Below are positions 21,601-36,600 of a stretch of 64,000 nucleotides of DNA, in pieces; positions within the stretch are counted from its first letter, which is position 1, and every line of letters starts with the position of its first letter. The DNA is from Campylorhamphus procurvoides (taxonomy: Eukaryota > Chordata > Aves > Passeriformes > Dendrocolaptidae). Where the stretch lies: contig WBMV01000085.1 of assembly GCA_013396655.1 (NCBI GenBank), positions 1,249,788 to 1,313,787 on the forward strand, read 5' to 3'. The notes beneath the pieces were generated by a model. It worked only from the letters and a program-made list of their open reading frames with translations, was not told the origin of the DNA and searched no databases. The position numbers were made by a program, and so were the translations under genes.

Positions 21601-24600
21601 GGTCCCTTCCACAGGGTCACAAGTCCTACTGTTAAATCTGCTCCAGGTGGGCTCCTCTCTCCATGGGACCACAGGTCCTGCTGGGCCCCTGCTCCAGTGC
21701 AGGCTTCCCGTGGGGTCCCAGCCTTGTTTGGGCATCCACCTGCTCCAGTGTGGGACTCCTCCAGGTGCTGCAGGGGAGTCTCATCTCCAGCAGCTGGAGC
21801 ACCTCCTTCCCCTCCTTCTGTGCTGACCTTGGTGTCTGCAGAGTTGTTTCCCTCATGCATTCTCACTCCCTTCTTACTTGGCTGCCGTTATCTCTGTGCG
21901 AGAAGTTTTTAATCCATTCTTCAGTATGTTATCCCAGAGGCACTGCCAATGTCACTGATGGGCTCGGCCTTGCCCTCCTGCAGCTGCCTGGCATTGGCTC
22001 TATTGCACACAGGAACCTTCTGGCAGCTTCTCACAAAAGCCACCCCTGCAGGCCCCCCGCTACCAAAACATTGCCACACAAACCCAATGTAATCTTCAAT
22101 TGCTTAGTTAAAAAAAAGGCTTCAATTTACTTAGTTTAAAAAATTAATGCTAAGCTTGACTATTTCATGTCCTAACAATTTCTCGAATATGTTGAGCAGT
22201 CAGGACTGTATCAGATGCAGCAAATCACGTATGGCAACAAGAACGGTAGATTTGACTTCAATATCCCTTTTGATGTTGAAAAGAAATACAATTTTTGGGT
22301 TTTTTCTCCTCAGAGGCTTGTTGTACGTGGAAAAGCCTTTATCAAATTCTTGAAAATACTTTTTCTGGCTGGAAAGCTATAGTTGCAGATTAGCTGCTAT
22401 TTATGCAAATCTCTGAAAATAACTGTGGCATTTTACTCAAGGGGGTTGATTTCATTTTAACTGTCATCACTGCATTCTTCTAAAGTCAAGTGATGTCTTT
22501 TGCAAGAAAGCTATTACATGTGATAAAGAGCTGTGTACAGATCTTAGACTGCTGGAAATATCTGGTAGCTGTACAGGGCTGGGATTCAGGCCTAAAACAA
22601 CACTATCAACTGCAAAAGCTGTAAAACAACCTATGTAAAACAACAAACAATGAAGTTTGCTGTAGCAAACTGAAATTTAGGTACTGAACTTGGGCACCTC
22701 CTTTCAGAGATGCATGTGTCTCTCTGCCACCTGTCTTCAGTGAATGGGAAGGGATGAGAGAAAATCTTTGCAAAAAGTCCCTTTTCTCTGTATAGTAAGA
22801 ACCTACAGTAAAGAGGTCGTAACTTCACTGCCACTTTTTACATGCTTAAATTTAGCAAGGAATAATTTGGGCCACAGCTGTTAGATTTTAATTAATATAT
22901 GTAGTAAATATTCCATGGTAGAACTTGTAAAAAAATGATTAGCATCTGTTGTAAAATCTGCTGAGAGTTCAGGAGCTGGCAGTGACTTGGCTGCATATAT
23001 TACTGCCTGCACGAGCACAGACATTAACTTCTCCTCCAAGAGAAATGCAGGCTAAGGAAGGCTCTGCTTGGGAGCAGTCAAATAAAGTGGCATTGCCAAG
23101 GGCAAGATTTCTTGAAGCTAGATTTTAGGCAACTAACTGACTACATGGTTTTTGACAGTTCAGGTGGTTGTTTTATAATTGACAGAAGTTTCTTTTCCCT
23201 CATAGAATTAATACTCAGTTTGTTTTTAGGCACTTAGAATTTGATGAACCGAAATATAAACATATAGATCCACATTGATTGGAGGTTGTCTTTATGATCA
23301 GTGCAGGCACCTCCAGAGGACTGTATCTGACCCTAAAAAAATTTTAAGATGTCAGATATTTCTCCAGAGGCCCTTATTTCTCTTAATGATAAAGCAGGTC
23401 CAGAGTGACTTGTTTATTCTTGGACATGTTAAAGACAGAATTTTGAAAATTAGAGAAGAGTAATTCAGCAGTTGCAATTGCCTACTGATTAATAATATTT
23501 GGATCTTAAAAGCTGGAAACCTTTGAAATTGTTGTGAAGCCATATGTAGATAAAAAGGGTTGCTGAGATGTAAAAGTAATCTTCCTGTTGTCTTAAACTG
23601 CAGCCAGATCTGGTGGGTATGATCTGATTATCACAGTTCCAGTCATGGACTGTGCAAGTATCCAGAGTGGGACAGTAGGTGCAGATTAAAATGCAGAAAT
23701 CGTGAGCTTAAGTATGAGTTATAAACAACTCAGTCTACAAAGACTCTTAGTTGCTCAATGTTATGATTCAGTTGTAGGCAGTATGTTTATACAGTGACTG
23801 ACTACTACTGTCGTTAATTAAAGTGGCATTGATGTATGATGGCTACTTTTGCTACTAAATGGGGAGATGAAAGAACATAGCATGTTTGTAATGGTTGAGG
23901 TAGGGGCAAACAGTATTCAAGAGGTCCCCAAATGCTTGAGTTATCTTCAACATTGATGGCAATCAGTAATGTGAGAGAAATGACAATTCAGTGCTGTATT
24001 TTTGAAAGGAATAATGTATCCAGCTCTTCTTTATTCAGTCTTGCTACCTCTCTATCCTGTCTATCAAACACCCAACAATTCCAGCAGTCTAGTGCTGGAA
24101 CATTCCTCCTCCATGTCCAAGAAAATCCCAGATCTTAATCATTCAGCTACTTGTTACCCATTGTTTGTTTAAAGACAGAAACTGCCTTTTTACGGGGGCT
24201 GATTTCAGGTGTGGGTGAACATCTTCCTCCAAGTGGGTGCTGAGCATAAGCAGTGGCTCTATGTGGAGAAACAAGTCTTTGTCCTTCAGGTCAGCAACTG
24301 CACATTGATTGGAAATGGTGTCTGGAAGTGAGCTGATGGTGTTACTGAACATTTTTGGTATGTACTCAAGATAGTAGTTTGTCCACAGTCTGTACTTCCA
24401 CTGAAGGGCTGGTTTGTAACTGCTTCTGTGAAACCCAGAGTATATTCTTTCAAAAAATATAGGAACTCTAAATATATGCAAATAAAGTAAGTGAAATTGC
24501 ATTAAAAGCAGAGAAATTAAAATAGAGTATCATTTAAGACGTATATGGCCAAATGCTAAACTTCCCAAAACACAGGGAAAGGCAGATTTTTTTTAGTTTC

Positions 24601-27600
24601 AAGTATTGTTTTAAAAAAATAGCTTAGTTTAGAAGGGGATTTGCATTTTTTAAAATTTATGATCACTTTCCCTGGTTGTTAAGATGGAAAAGCTCTAACA
24701 GAGTCTCAAGGATGTTCTGATGCAGAGCGTTGCAAGACAATTATATCAGAAGACACTATCAGTGATGGCTTGCAGTCATAACGTGAGAGAAAGTGTCTGT
24801 GTCTGGGTGAAGCTGCAATCTTGGGGCATGTTTCCTGGCATCAGGGCCTGCAGGAATTTTGGTACGGTGAAGGGAAGCATTGCAAGCTGACTGGACTTCT
24901 AATTTTTATTTAGTATTTTTGTATTTACTACTGATCTTGTAAGAGGTGTCACCTTCCTGAAACCTGGTCATTAATTTTTTTTTCAAAGGGTCAAATGTGG
25001 GTTTTAAACTCCAGATTTACTACATCGTTTAGCAGTATTTCTTTTTCCCTGGCTTTGTTGATTTGTAAAGGCTTGCATCAGGGACAAGGGGACTGAAAAA
25101 ATGTTTACAAATGTCAAGTATCAACAGGACTGTCAAATATCTAGGTGTGTTTCAACTAAAATATTACAACATGTAATGTGTGTGTTGAAGAAGAGGTATT
25201 GCCTGCTTTTGGCTGCTCATTTACTCACTTGCCTCAGTTCCACTTGAGGGGCTTCATCCTCCTTTTTGCTACGTGTGGACTTTAACACGTTGCAAACTCT
25301 GTGTCTGCCAGGCAATGTTCATCTGTTTTGAATGATGATAAATCTTGTAGTGCTGTGGATGGTGTATTTTGGTTTTGAGTTCACTTTCTGGTGAAAATTA
25401 TATTACAGTTCTAGAGAGACACTGGAAGTGTGGGGGATTTGCACCCTGCTGGATGTTACACCATGCAGATGCTGTTTGTGCCAGCCCAGCAGCACAAGGA
25501 CACATTTTCCTCAGAGGTTGCAGTTCCAGTAGTGTTCTTTCCTTCTGCAGGTTTGATTTAAGTACACTAACTCTGCTTTTTCTAAAATAGCTTCTTGGAT
25601 AAGAGGTGCTAAGCTCAGTCATGGGACAGATATTGCAGCTGGAAGAGAGGCTGTCAAAACAGATCCAGGGTTTGTGTGAATACAAGAATTACAATCTGTG
25701 GGCGCAGATTGCAAACATGCTTGTAAAATCTTTCAAATATATAATGAAATTACCTTTTCTGCTTCAAAAGCAAGCAATATTACTGGGTGAGGATTTAGTG
25801 GGGAGTTTTATTTATGCTGAACATTATCGTCTGTCATTTGTTGAGGACTTTTTTCCTCTAAAGTATTTTTTGTTAGCATATAGAGTCAAAATAGTAAGAA
25901 TGATATTTAAGACTGAGAATAATAGTTAATTTGGTTGGGAGGCAGTCTGGGTTTTGGTTCCACCTTGTAACTCAAATATACGGTGTAGCATTCCTAAGTT
26001 TAGAAACCTGATTTAGCAGGGAGTGCTCCAGTGTCTTTCCTTAGCAACCCAGCCTAGCAAAACACACTAGAGCTGCCCTTCCTGGTCTGTACTGAGCAAT
26101 GGTCGCAAACTCCATGGTTTTAAGGTGGGGTTTATAAACAGAAATAGAATAATGAGGCCTGCAATTGTCGGGGGTTGGAATTCAGTGGTCAAACTATTTT
26201 CCAGTTACGTATTTCATTGGTATTTTCAGCATGATTCTGCATGAGGCTAAGGGCTGTCCTAAGACTCTAGTGCATCAGTTTTGCATTTAGTAAACTTACC
26301 TGGTACAAGGGAATTCATAAAATGGAACTGTTTGGGGGATTTTTGTTTTTTTTTTTTTCAGAGCCTGAGCATTTTAGAGGTAGAAAGGGTGAAGGAGAAT
26401 GGCAGCACCTGCTAAGAGTTACAGACAACAATTGCAGAAAACTGAGGTATTCAGGGAAGGGTAACTCCATAGTACTGTTTTGGTTTTGATTTTTCCTTAG
26501 AGATCCCTTCTAATTGCTGTGTTAGCTGCACCTTTGATCTTGTCCTGTGCAGAAATTTCTGTGTTATGTGTTGCCAGGGAAGTGTACGATCTGTTTTGTG
26601 AATCTTTTTCTAACAAATAACACTGTTTTGTATTCTGTGCTGAAATACAGTCCATTGAGGGGCACAGAATTGTTTTAGAGAGGATAGAGAACAAATCTCA
26701 TAAACCTTAGAGATTTTAGTGTGTACCTGATTATTAGAATACTGAGCTTTGTATAAGAACCTGGTAGAAGAATTTGATTAAATGCTTGAATGGAAGAACC
26801 AGAAAGAGTTACACATGTAAGCTTGTCATGCAATACCTGATGCTATCAGGTTAACAAGGGCTTTCCTCCCCCCTGTTTGTTGGCACTATGTTAACTGAGA
26901 CCTAACTTAAACATTGCTGCTCTTTTTGGTTTCACTTTATTAGAATGTTCTGCTTTCTGTTACTTTCTCAATGGAGTTTTATAGTTTCAGAGGTAGTTAA
27001 TCACTGAATATTTACAGGTTCAACAAAACTGCCAGACTGTCAGTCTGTACTCTTTATCCCCTCTGGATTTTATATAGTGAGTTTCTAGTGTTTCAGCTGG
27101 AACTGATACAGAGGGATTTTAAAATGCCTATTATATCTTGCATGCTTTCCGATTATGTTTAAAAAAGGTTTTAATACTAAGAATAAGCTCTGGCTGGATA
27201 GTCCTGGATGCCATGCACTATGTGGAAGTTACACACTTTTGCTGATGTTGGGAGTCAGATTCAGTCAAAACAAGAGTGTGCATTTATTTTTTTATTTTTT
27301 TAGTGTAAGTACTATATAATAAGAACTGAAGTGCTAATGAGTGTATTCTACAAACTTGCGTGACTTCTCAGGATGCAGGTTAACCCAGCTTTGAATTTGC
27401 ATGCCCCAATACTGCATTTTAGCTTGGACACCACGAAAAAGTTCTCCATTTTGGTCTTTTGTATTTTCAAATAAAAATTTGCAGTTTGCTCATTCCCAAA
27501 ACGATAAAAAGTGAATGTTACTTGTCACAGTGCATAGATATGTTTCAAATGTATTGAGAGTTACAGGTCATTTGAGAGTTACAGGTCACATTAAAAACCA

Positions 27601-30600
27601 AGGTTAGCCTATAAAGTTTGGGCTTCAGTACGTGGAGATTTTTCATGCTAAAGACAGAGAAGATGTAATTTTCTTGATGCACACTTACCTTTCCTGTAAG
27701 CTGATGCCCATCTCAGGCCTCACAGAGCCTGCCTGGTTCCCTTGGGGAGGTGAGCTGTGTGATCCTGGGTGTTCACAGGAATACCTTCTCCCTGCTGAAG
27801 GAACCTCAGGCTCGGTGAATTACAGCTCCAGACTGCAGGGTCGGGGAAGAGGGTACTGGGTCAGTGGAGTAAAAGGAGAAGAAACCTTCAGCATTTTAGT
27901 TTGATGGCAACAGTGAGGGTGGCTGACGATTTGGTGCAGAGCCCAGCACTTCTTTTCATGGCTACAGACAGTTCAGTTCAAAGAGTAGTAAGTTGTGCTG
28001 TGACACTGGTTATATAAGCTGTTTTGAAAGCTAATGTTTAGCAGTCCAGAGAGGGAAATCTTTCTTCCACTGACTGTCAAGAAAATAAGACACTCTGGCA
28101 TGCAGTGGGGTGGGAACATGCCTGGATTCTCAAGGGAACTGAAAAGGAATTTGTTATAGAGACTTGGAAGTACAAAAGAAGTCATATTTTTGAAATGTGA
28201 CAAATTGAAAATAAGGTGCTAATGCCTTTATAATTTTATTTTAAAACCCAAAAGCTGTTATTTCAAGGTATTGAGACTTTATTTGGAGAAGTAGAAGAAA
28301 TGAAATTACTCCTGAGAATAAAATGGTAAAGTCAATGTCAAAAAGGAGTACTGTGCAAGTTTTTTCAAGTGGTAAAATGTAGTGAGTCCTTAGAGCTATG
28401 GTTCATCCTACCCCTTTTAGCAGTTTAAACATTTAAAATCTGGGTCTCTGCTTTTCAGTAATGATTGCAGTGCTTGTGGAAATTTGGAGATGTGCTAATA
28501 TGAGCTGTCATTAAATGTTTTCTTTTTTAAACCTTTCACAAGTTGTCTATAACCTGGTGTGAGAACAAGACTTATTAGTATAAATCTAGTTCTTGATGTA
28601 TTTTGCTTGTATAGAGTGCTTTGCTATTAATTTTTTTGATCTTTAGCTATGCTTGTCCTGGCCTTTTGTTGGACATCAGCGTTTAAGATATAATTGTTAC
28701 TGCTGTGAATACCTGTTGAAGGTGAGATTAGAAGAGGGCATCCTCTTGTCCAAAGAGTTCATGATGAATTTGGTCCTGTGAATGAGGAAGCAGAGTAGAT
28801 AAAAACTATTGTAAATGTGGGTAATAGGCAATCAGAGTGTTAAACCTAAGTTCTTACAATTGTCTCACTTTAAGAAGTGCTCAGCAGCTGTGTTAGGTTT
28901 GGAAAATATGTCTCTTTCTCTGTCAGGATATCAATCTTCTGTCAGAGGTTCTGGATGTTGATCCCTCAGAAGTAGAAACCATTAAAAGGTTCCTGCAACT
29001 TAATGCCCCCATATACTATCTACCTTTTTATTATTATTGTTTTTACTGTCCTGCCTCAGTCCAAACTGATCACTGAGAACTTAAGTCCTTTCTGAGCTGG
29101 AAAGTAGAAAAGAAACATGAACACAGCAATCCAGGAAAAATTACAAGATACTAAATTGCAGTGAAATTACTTCTGTTACAGAGTTGACTTCATCTCTATA
29201 TTGAAGCCTGAGTTATGATATATAGTACTATTATACTAGTACTTGAAGGTAATTCTGAAATTAGGCTGTGCTAGAAGATGAATCTCTAGTGGAGGACTGA
29301 AGGCTTCTGTTTAGAAGGAGGTAACAGCTGAGCAAAGAAGACCTATGTGGTCCCTCTGGCACACATATTTTGCTGTGTTTGGGGTAGATTCTGCACCCAG
29401 ATACAGCAGAAACCTACGCCAATATATTTCCAGATGTTTGGAAGGAAATTGTGTAACCTCTAGAGGTAAAGCAAGGGGTTTTTGTTTCATGTTGTTCTTC
29501 ATGGGATTAAGCCAGGATGCTTCTGGAGATTAATGATGATCAGTTTTTTAATTTCTAGACTGAACTCTCTTCCTTGAGTTGGGGCTGCAGAGAGTGTGTC
29601 AAGCTGGAAATGGGATTTCCCAGCTCTCTTGCTAGCAGACTACTGTTCTGTCACTCTTCCAGAGCAGCTGCTTATAATGCCTATCCCGGAGGATTTTGTT
29701 ATGGCAAGCTGCTGCTAAGTAGCAGGTTTCTGGTGACTTTCTATTGTGGCATGCTTGCCTCCTCTCAGCAAAAATAAAAGCACTTAAGCAAATTTTATCT
29801 AGTTTTTGTTCTGGTGAGTCAAATTGTTGAAAAGTAGTGCAGTTCTTACAAGCCTCACTGCCACAGTGAGCGAAGTACATTTAATAGATGTTGAAGTGAA
29901 AGATATGCATGGAAAAATGAAACTGTTGTGCTTGAAATGGCTCAGCATCCTTCAGCTCTTAATTACAGGACTCACTTCTGGGCTCTCAGAGCTCTGAAGC
30001 CTCTTTTAGGTAGGGTTTTTCTTTTGCAAATACAACATTATTTTGCATTGCCAAAGACATGATTTGCCATAGAAACTGGGGAGATGTCCAGGTGAGAATA
30101 TACTGGTTGTGTTGCAGGGCTCCAGGGGGATGGATTCTGAATCCTCAGCTGCCAAAACTTAAAGCTGATGAGGTTTTTGCTGAATTGCTAGCAAACACTG
30201 GAGGATTGTTAATTTTCTAAATGCTATTCCAGTGACTTCTGTAATGAGAAGGAAAAGAGGGACTACTTTCTCAATTACAGTCTTATGTATGTATTTCGTT
30301 TATCATATATTTTTAAAATAATCTAAGCAAAGTAGCATCTTTGTATTATTTAAATGAGAAATATAGGTATGCTTGTGGTCATTGGTAAAATTTAAAAAAG
30401 CATTAAATATTTATAATTTATTTTTATGATTTAATTCTAGCACAGCAGAAGGAGTGGATGTGGGATCCCTCTGGAGTTTGGTCTTTAGTAAGGTTCAAGT
30501 CATCTATGTGGGTAACAGTAGCTCTTCTTACAGAGCTGCTGCTGTTGTCTCTCAGATATATTATCTACCAATGCATGTTAGAAAATCTGTCCTTCAGGAC

Positions 30601-33600
30601 ATACCAGGATGCTCAAGTGTCTTGTGAATACAAGCCCGTTTATTCAAGGTTTGAGCTGCTCCATATATTAGGCCTTTCTTTTGTAGCAGAAGGCTGCAAG
30701 GGAATAAAAATTTCTATACCATATAAAGAACCTCAGTTTTATTACTTGAGGTGTATTAATTTACATGTAGTAGCTTTCCTGTATTAGCACTGAACCCTGG
30801 AGGTGCTGAAAAGCCCTTTGTTTCAGAGTTGCTACAAGAGCCAGCTTGTTTTGTGTTTAATTGCTGTGTTGAAGAAATTACTTTTCATCTTGGTGCTCAC
30901 AGTGACTCTGAAGCAGATAGCTCGGAAGGCAGTGGGGAATATGGGAATGCTCACAGTGGGAACCTGTGCAGAACAGCCATCTGTGGTCTGTTGTGGCACC
31001 TCACGGGACTTGCTGAACTGATAGAAGCAGTTCACGTGGGATGGCAGTGTTTGTGCTGGCAGAGTGCTTTAGGAACATTTGGTGGGATACCAACTATGTG
31101 TTTCTAATGCCACTCTTGTCTTATAGGTGCAAATCTGACTCGAAGGGCACATAATTACTTTTTTTAATAAAGGATTATTTTGTTTTCCAGTGTGTTGTCC
31201 AAACATTTAAATGGCTTATGTTCCAGTTTATAAATAAATGCAGTCCCTAACCTTGCTTGGTGTTACACCTGATTTTTTCATTTAAGTATGTTTCCACTTT
31301 TTCCAGTATTTCCATTTTACTTTCAGGGTTTATAGTGATCAGAGAGCCATGGCTGAAACTCTGGGGCCCTTCCTCACCTCCTTTATCGCTCTACCTTACT
31401 GTGTGTGTGTAGGGGAGTTGTTTTTTTTTCCCATATCTCTTAATTTTTTGAGGTTTGATTTTTTTTAAAAAAAACATTTTTTTTCTTTGTTTATGGACAA
31501 TTACTGTCACGTGGATCCTTCTTACTGCTGTTTTGTGAAGTACCCTCTGGACTTTGATGGGGTGTTTGACAAAACTGATTTTCTCTATTCAGTCTGCTTC
31601 TGGATCTTCTAGATATTTTTGTTGAAAGACATGGCACGTGCAGATCACCTGTAATGATTCTCAGGGAAACTGCTTCAAGAATTGTTGCTTAATCCCCATA
31701 CTGAAAACATACAGCTTTTGTAATGCTGAGCATGAATTTTGCTGTGCAAAGGCTAATAATTTTAATGTATTTAAAACAGCAAACACATAACCCATCCCAA
31801 AGTATGCTAAATAGAAACAGAATCAGGTTACCAAAAGTAATGGAAATAGCACTTGTTTGTTAATTTATTAGCATAGGCCTTTCGTTGGCTGCAGCATTTT
31901 TGAAGGACCCTCATTATTAGCATTTACCCTTCTCTTTCAGGAATACCGAATCCTGCAGTTCTACAACAACATTTTGTGGGATTTTCGTTGCAATACAGAA
32001 GATGAGAGCTAGAGTATTTCTGGCATTGACAGAAGTTAGGAAAATTGCTCGGATAACCCTGGAGGTGAATTACTGAAGTGACAGGAGACAGCCTGGCTGC
32101 TCTGCTTTCCCTTCCAGCCCCCCTTCTTTACCTCCTATCACAAAGGAGTAGTTGTCCCTCCAGTTTGTGTTTCAGGATGAGCCTCTTCAGGTTGTGTCAG
32201 GTAGCAGAAGACTCTGTGTCTATATTCCTCTGTGGAGAGGAACAAATAGTTCACCTACTGCTGCTCCTTGTTTTCTCAGAGAGGGAGAGAGAGGGGATTG
32301 CTGGCTGGAATACATGGGATTAAGCCATTAGCCCTGCTCTGCTCTGTTTTACCTAAAATGTCCTTAGGCCAGCCTGCTTTACCAACTGGAAAACACTGGA
32401 GTGCATAGCTGTTAAATTGAGCTTGAAGATCACTATATGATGCTATTTATTCTACCCATGCTGGGATTCTTCCTAATTATTTTACTAAATTTCTCTGGCC
32501 CTTTTGAGTTACAAGTGCAGTGAATTTAGACAAATTAAGCTGTCAGCTATAATTCAAAGGATAATTTAATTGTGGTGTCTGTTGTTTTTTTGCCACACCA
32601 CCTGGCTCTAGGCTTAATAGTTAAATAACTGCTTATGCTGTGCATTCAGAAGGGGTTTTAGAGCACCTAAACTGGGCTTCTGTCCTGAATTTCCTTGTGT
32701 GGGATGCTTTCCCTCTCCACTGATGGTGCATGAAGAGGCTATGAAAACTTGCTGTGCTACCCTTTAATATCTTTACATTTAAACTAGAAAAGGGTGCTTT
32801 TGATAGAGAAGAGGATTTTTGTATGTAATTTTAGCTTTCTGAAATAAGCAGAAGGGTTTGATATCTGATATAGGAGATATTTGTGAAATAGCTGGAAAAC
32901 TGTTCAAGAATACTTAGCTGCATTGTAACTATATCAAGAATCTTGGTTATATTGTGTGACCTTATAGTTGATAAAAAAGTTACTGGTATAGTTTAAGATT
33001 TACATCTGGAGCAGTAAATAAGAAGTGCAAATGGAAGGAATGAGATGTAACGCTGACCCAGATAAGTGCCTGTTAAACAGAGCTATTATAACACGTTATT
33101 TTTAATGTGGAACATGCTGACTTGGAAGGGACCCATCAGGATCACAGAGTCCAGCTCCTGGCCCTACAAAGGACACCCTAACAAAACACCATGTGCCTGA
33201 GAGTGTTGTAATTCTTACCTCTAGTCCTTGAGCGTGAGGGGAATAGAAGAGAAAAAACCCAATATACAGTGGTGTGGCTGTTTTGTTTGGGGCTTTTTAT
33301 TTCTTAATTTCCTTAAATATAATTTGATTTTATTGCTTCCTTTTCCTACATTGCAGTAATACACAATTCCTGAGAAAACGTTAGGTTTGTAGCCAAATAA
33401 TTTTTCGTTTTATGGAATGCTCTGGTCAATACCAGTAGTATTCTGTGTCTAGTCTTGTTTCCTTGGAAAGATGCAGATGATAGCCTGGGCAGAAAACGGA
33501 GTCAATTTAGGAAATATGAAGAGTATGTAGGGAGTGCAAAAATAAAATAATTGTGGGTAAGAAATGTTTCTCCTTTATTATGGTTATTGTTAGTAGTTTT

Positions 33601-36600
33601 CTTCTGTTGTTGTTTTGTTGTCTTCTGGGACAGAATAAGGAACTGCATTCCTTGGGCTCTTTCTGGTATTTTACTGATAATTACAAAAAATAATGTGATC
33701 TGAATTTATTTTTTGACAGGGCAGGATATGAACATATAAGAACTAGGCAGTAGATGTGAAAGTTGTTTAGAGCTGAGCACAAGCAGTTGTGTGAGAAAGC
33801 CAAATCATGTATTTTTATTGTGCAGAAGCACATCATCTGAACACTTCCAAGTATTCTGCAAGGTAACATTTAATAATAGAACATTCCTGGAACACATAAT
33901 ATTATGGTGTTTTTGGACTTGAACATGGTCATTAGGGTATTTCTTGCAACAGTTCTCTCTTGTTATACTTTGCTTTGAATAATAAAATACTACACCAGGT
34001 GGCTGAAATGAGACAGTCCTGCCAAGTCTGCATGAGCAATTTAATAACAGAAGCCAAGTGGAAAATGTTTTTAGTCTTTAACTGCCTTTGCTGGAATCTT
34101 GACTTCTGTCTCTTTCTGTCATGCTCATCAATAGATTTTATACAAGAATTAACAGATTTTGCACATCAGTTAGTCTGATTATTGCTTCTGGGCATAAAAT
34201 GTTTGTGTAGTTGCCTTGATGCTCTTGTGTCACTCCTGACTGATCCAGAGTACCAACTTCCATCCCTGAGGCTTTCTCCTGTTGTTTATGCATAAGATTG
34301 TGTTTGATACCAACAACTCTTAAAGTGAAACAGTATTTTGCCACTAATATTGCAGTCTGACATAGTAGGCTAAAAATGGAATTATAGATTGGTAAATATT
34401 TATTCTTTGTTTTCTGACAACTTGGTTTTAGAGCATCTAAAGATAAAATAAGGCTCAACTTTTGATTCAAGGTTGTCTGGATTGAAAATCTCAGAGTCTT
34501 GAAGATGGAAAGTTTTATTCTCTGCTGTCTTTTGAGTGTCAGAATAGATATTTAATAAAATTGAATTATGTTAAAAGCTGAGTGAGCAGAAATGCAAGGA
34601 TGAAAAAGGGATGGGAAACAGAAATGGAAGATATAACTCACTGTATTATTTGTTGCCTATTATCACATGGAACTGCAGAAGTAAACTAGGCTTATATAAT
34701 CAAGGAGTTGGCTTAGTACCAACTCACAGAACAGTAGGAGCATGATAGGTGTGGCACAATAAAGGACAAATAACTATTAAATATGTGGAAAAATTAAGAA
34801 CCATGTCCTGTTAAGCAAGGTCTTAATAAAGACTGTACAGTAGATAAAATTCAAAATTAATAAATTAGCATATATGGCCAGATATTAGTACCTGTCACCT
34901 CTGGCTTGTTTCCCAGCCAATCTCAAGTGTTTCTGCATAATTCCAGACTGAATATGAAGGGTGCTTGATAGGTGCAAGAGAGAGAGATATTGCCTCTTGT
35001 CCTCTTTGCAGGCAGATGTGCTGGATGTCAGCTGTGTGCTCGGTGCAGGGAATGTGGCCTGTGCCTTAGGGAGTTTATACCCTTAATGTGGGAAGTTGGA
35101 TCACCCTGTGAAAGAAAGTGAATTTCGTCTGGGCTGGGGTTATATTTAGAATGGGAAGCCTCTCTCAGTCCAGTGTGTCTCTTCTCTTGAGTGTCAGCTG
35201 GATACCTGTACAGAAGACTAAAAATTAGTTGTGAACATGCAAACTGCTATATCTTGCATTACTCACAGCAGACAGGTTTCCTTTTGCCATTTCTGTGAAT
35301 TTTCTTTTCCTTTCCTCATCTTTGTGTTTAATTTGTTGTTTCTTTTGATTTGTTGCCTTAAGGAAAGGGGGAAAAAAACTTTCCAAGACAACTTTATATG
35401 GGTAAAGCAGAGAAGAGTTCTTTTACTTATAGGGTTTTAGGGTACAGAATATAAAGGAGTATAAAAGAGTATGTAAAGTATGAAAAGTATAAAAGAGTAC
35501 AACACGTGTTGATAAGTAACAGATAGAACAGACCAGTGCTAGGATGAACTCAAGGCCTCGGGAATACCATGTGAGCTCTTCTCCAAGCACCACCGCTTCA
35601 AAACATGCAGAGTAAATCCAAAAGGCATCCCTTTCATTTAATTCCCGGCTGTTTCCAGCCAAACCCCCTGAGCCACTCTGTCATGTCTTACCGAAGCAGA
35701 CGAGGGACAACCCGTCCCTCCTAGGTGAAAAACCTCTTCACCCAACAGGCTGGGAACATGACTCTTGCAACATCTGGGCCCAAGTCATTTCACCTCCCAA
35801 CCCACAATAAACCAGGGAGAAACTCCCTTTTGCAGCTGCATCCCTGCAGCTCAGCTATCCCAGCTCTTGCTGGTACCCAGTTCCCATTACCAGTCTCGTC
35901 TTTCTTCAAGCAGGACTTGAGGTTCCCGAGATCCAGTCCGAGAGAACAAGGGAAGGGAAACATCTTCCCCCCCCACCTCAGGAGAGCAAGAGAGGGAAAC
36001 CCCCCCAATTGCAAGCAGAGCTCCTCTGAGCTCTTTCCCCCCCCCACTTTCGGCTGAGCAGCAGAGTGTATATGTGTGTGTGTGTGAGAGAGAGAAAATA
36101 TCAATAAAGTGTAGGAGAGCTGGAGAAAGCAGAAAAGCTCTCTTCTACGTGGCAGCATACTCATTTTGTAACCCTACTCAATTATCATATCTAAAAGTCC
36201 TATCCAATCTAAGATATGTTCATGCCCAGAACTTCCCTTGGTTCCGCCTCATGGCACGCCTCTCTTAGAATTGAGTTGGAGGTCTTAAGACCCCTTTGCC
36301 TTATTGGAGCTCCTCCAGCGTTGCTAACATGGTATCTAGTTGCCTTAGCTCTGGTACATGTTTTCTTAGCACAGTGTTCCAGCTATTATCTGACCCTTAA
36401 GACAGCTAACACAGGGTTAGAGGTTGTTAGCTACGCTATATGTGAGAAGTATACCTAGAAGTATGAAAATCTACAAATTCATGAAAACCCTAAGGCAACA
36501 ATTTTATTTCGTTGCTGTTCTTTACAATGGCTGTAGAATCATGGAATCATTTAGCTTGGAAAAAACCTCTAAGATTGAGTCCAACTGTTAACTCAGCACT

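Noticed and set aside
21421..22139. Multiple open frames of 70-160 codons in the LTR-like element
   Set aside because: They follow from the GC-rich repeated units and overlap on both strands; none resembles a retroelement protein.
30803..31107. Overlapping open frames including an acidic Ser-rich stretch
   Set aside because: No splice context consistent with ESYT2, no family motif and surrounding AT-rich intron; most likely chance.
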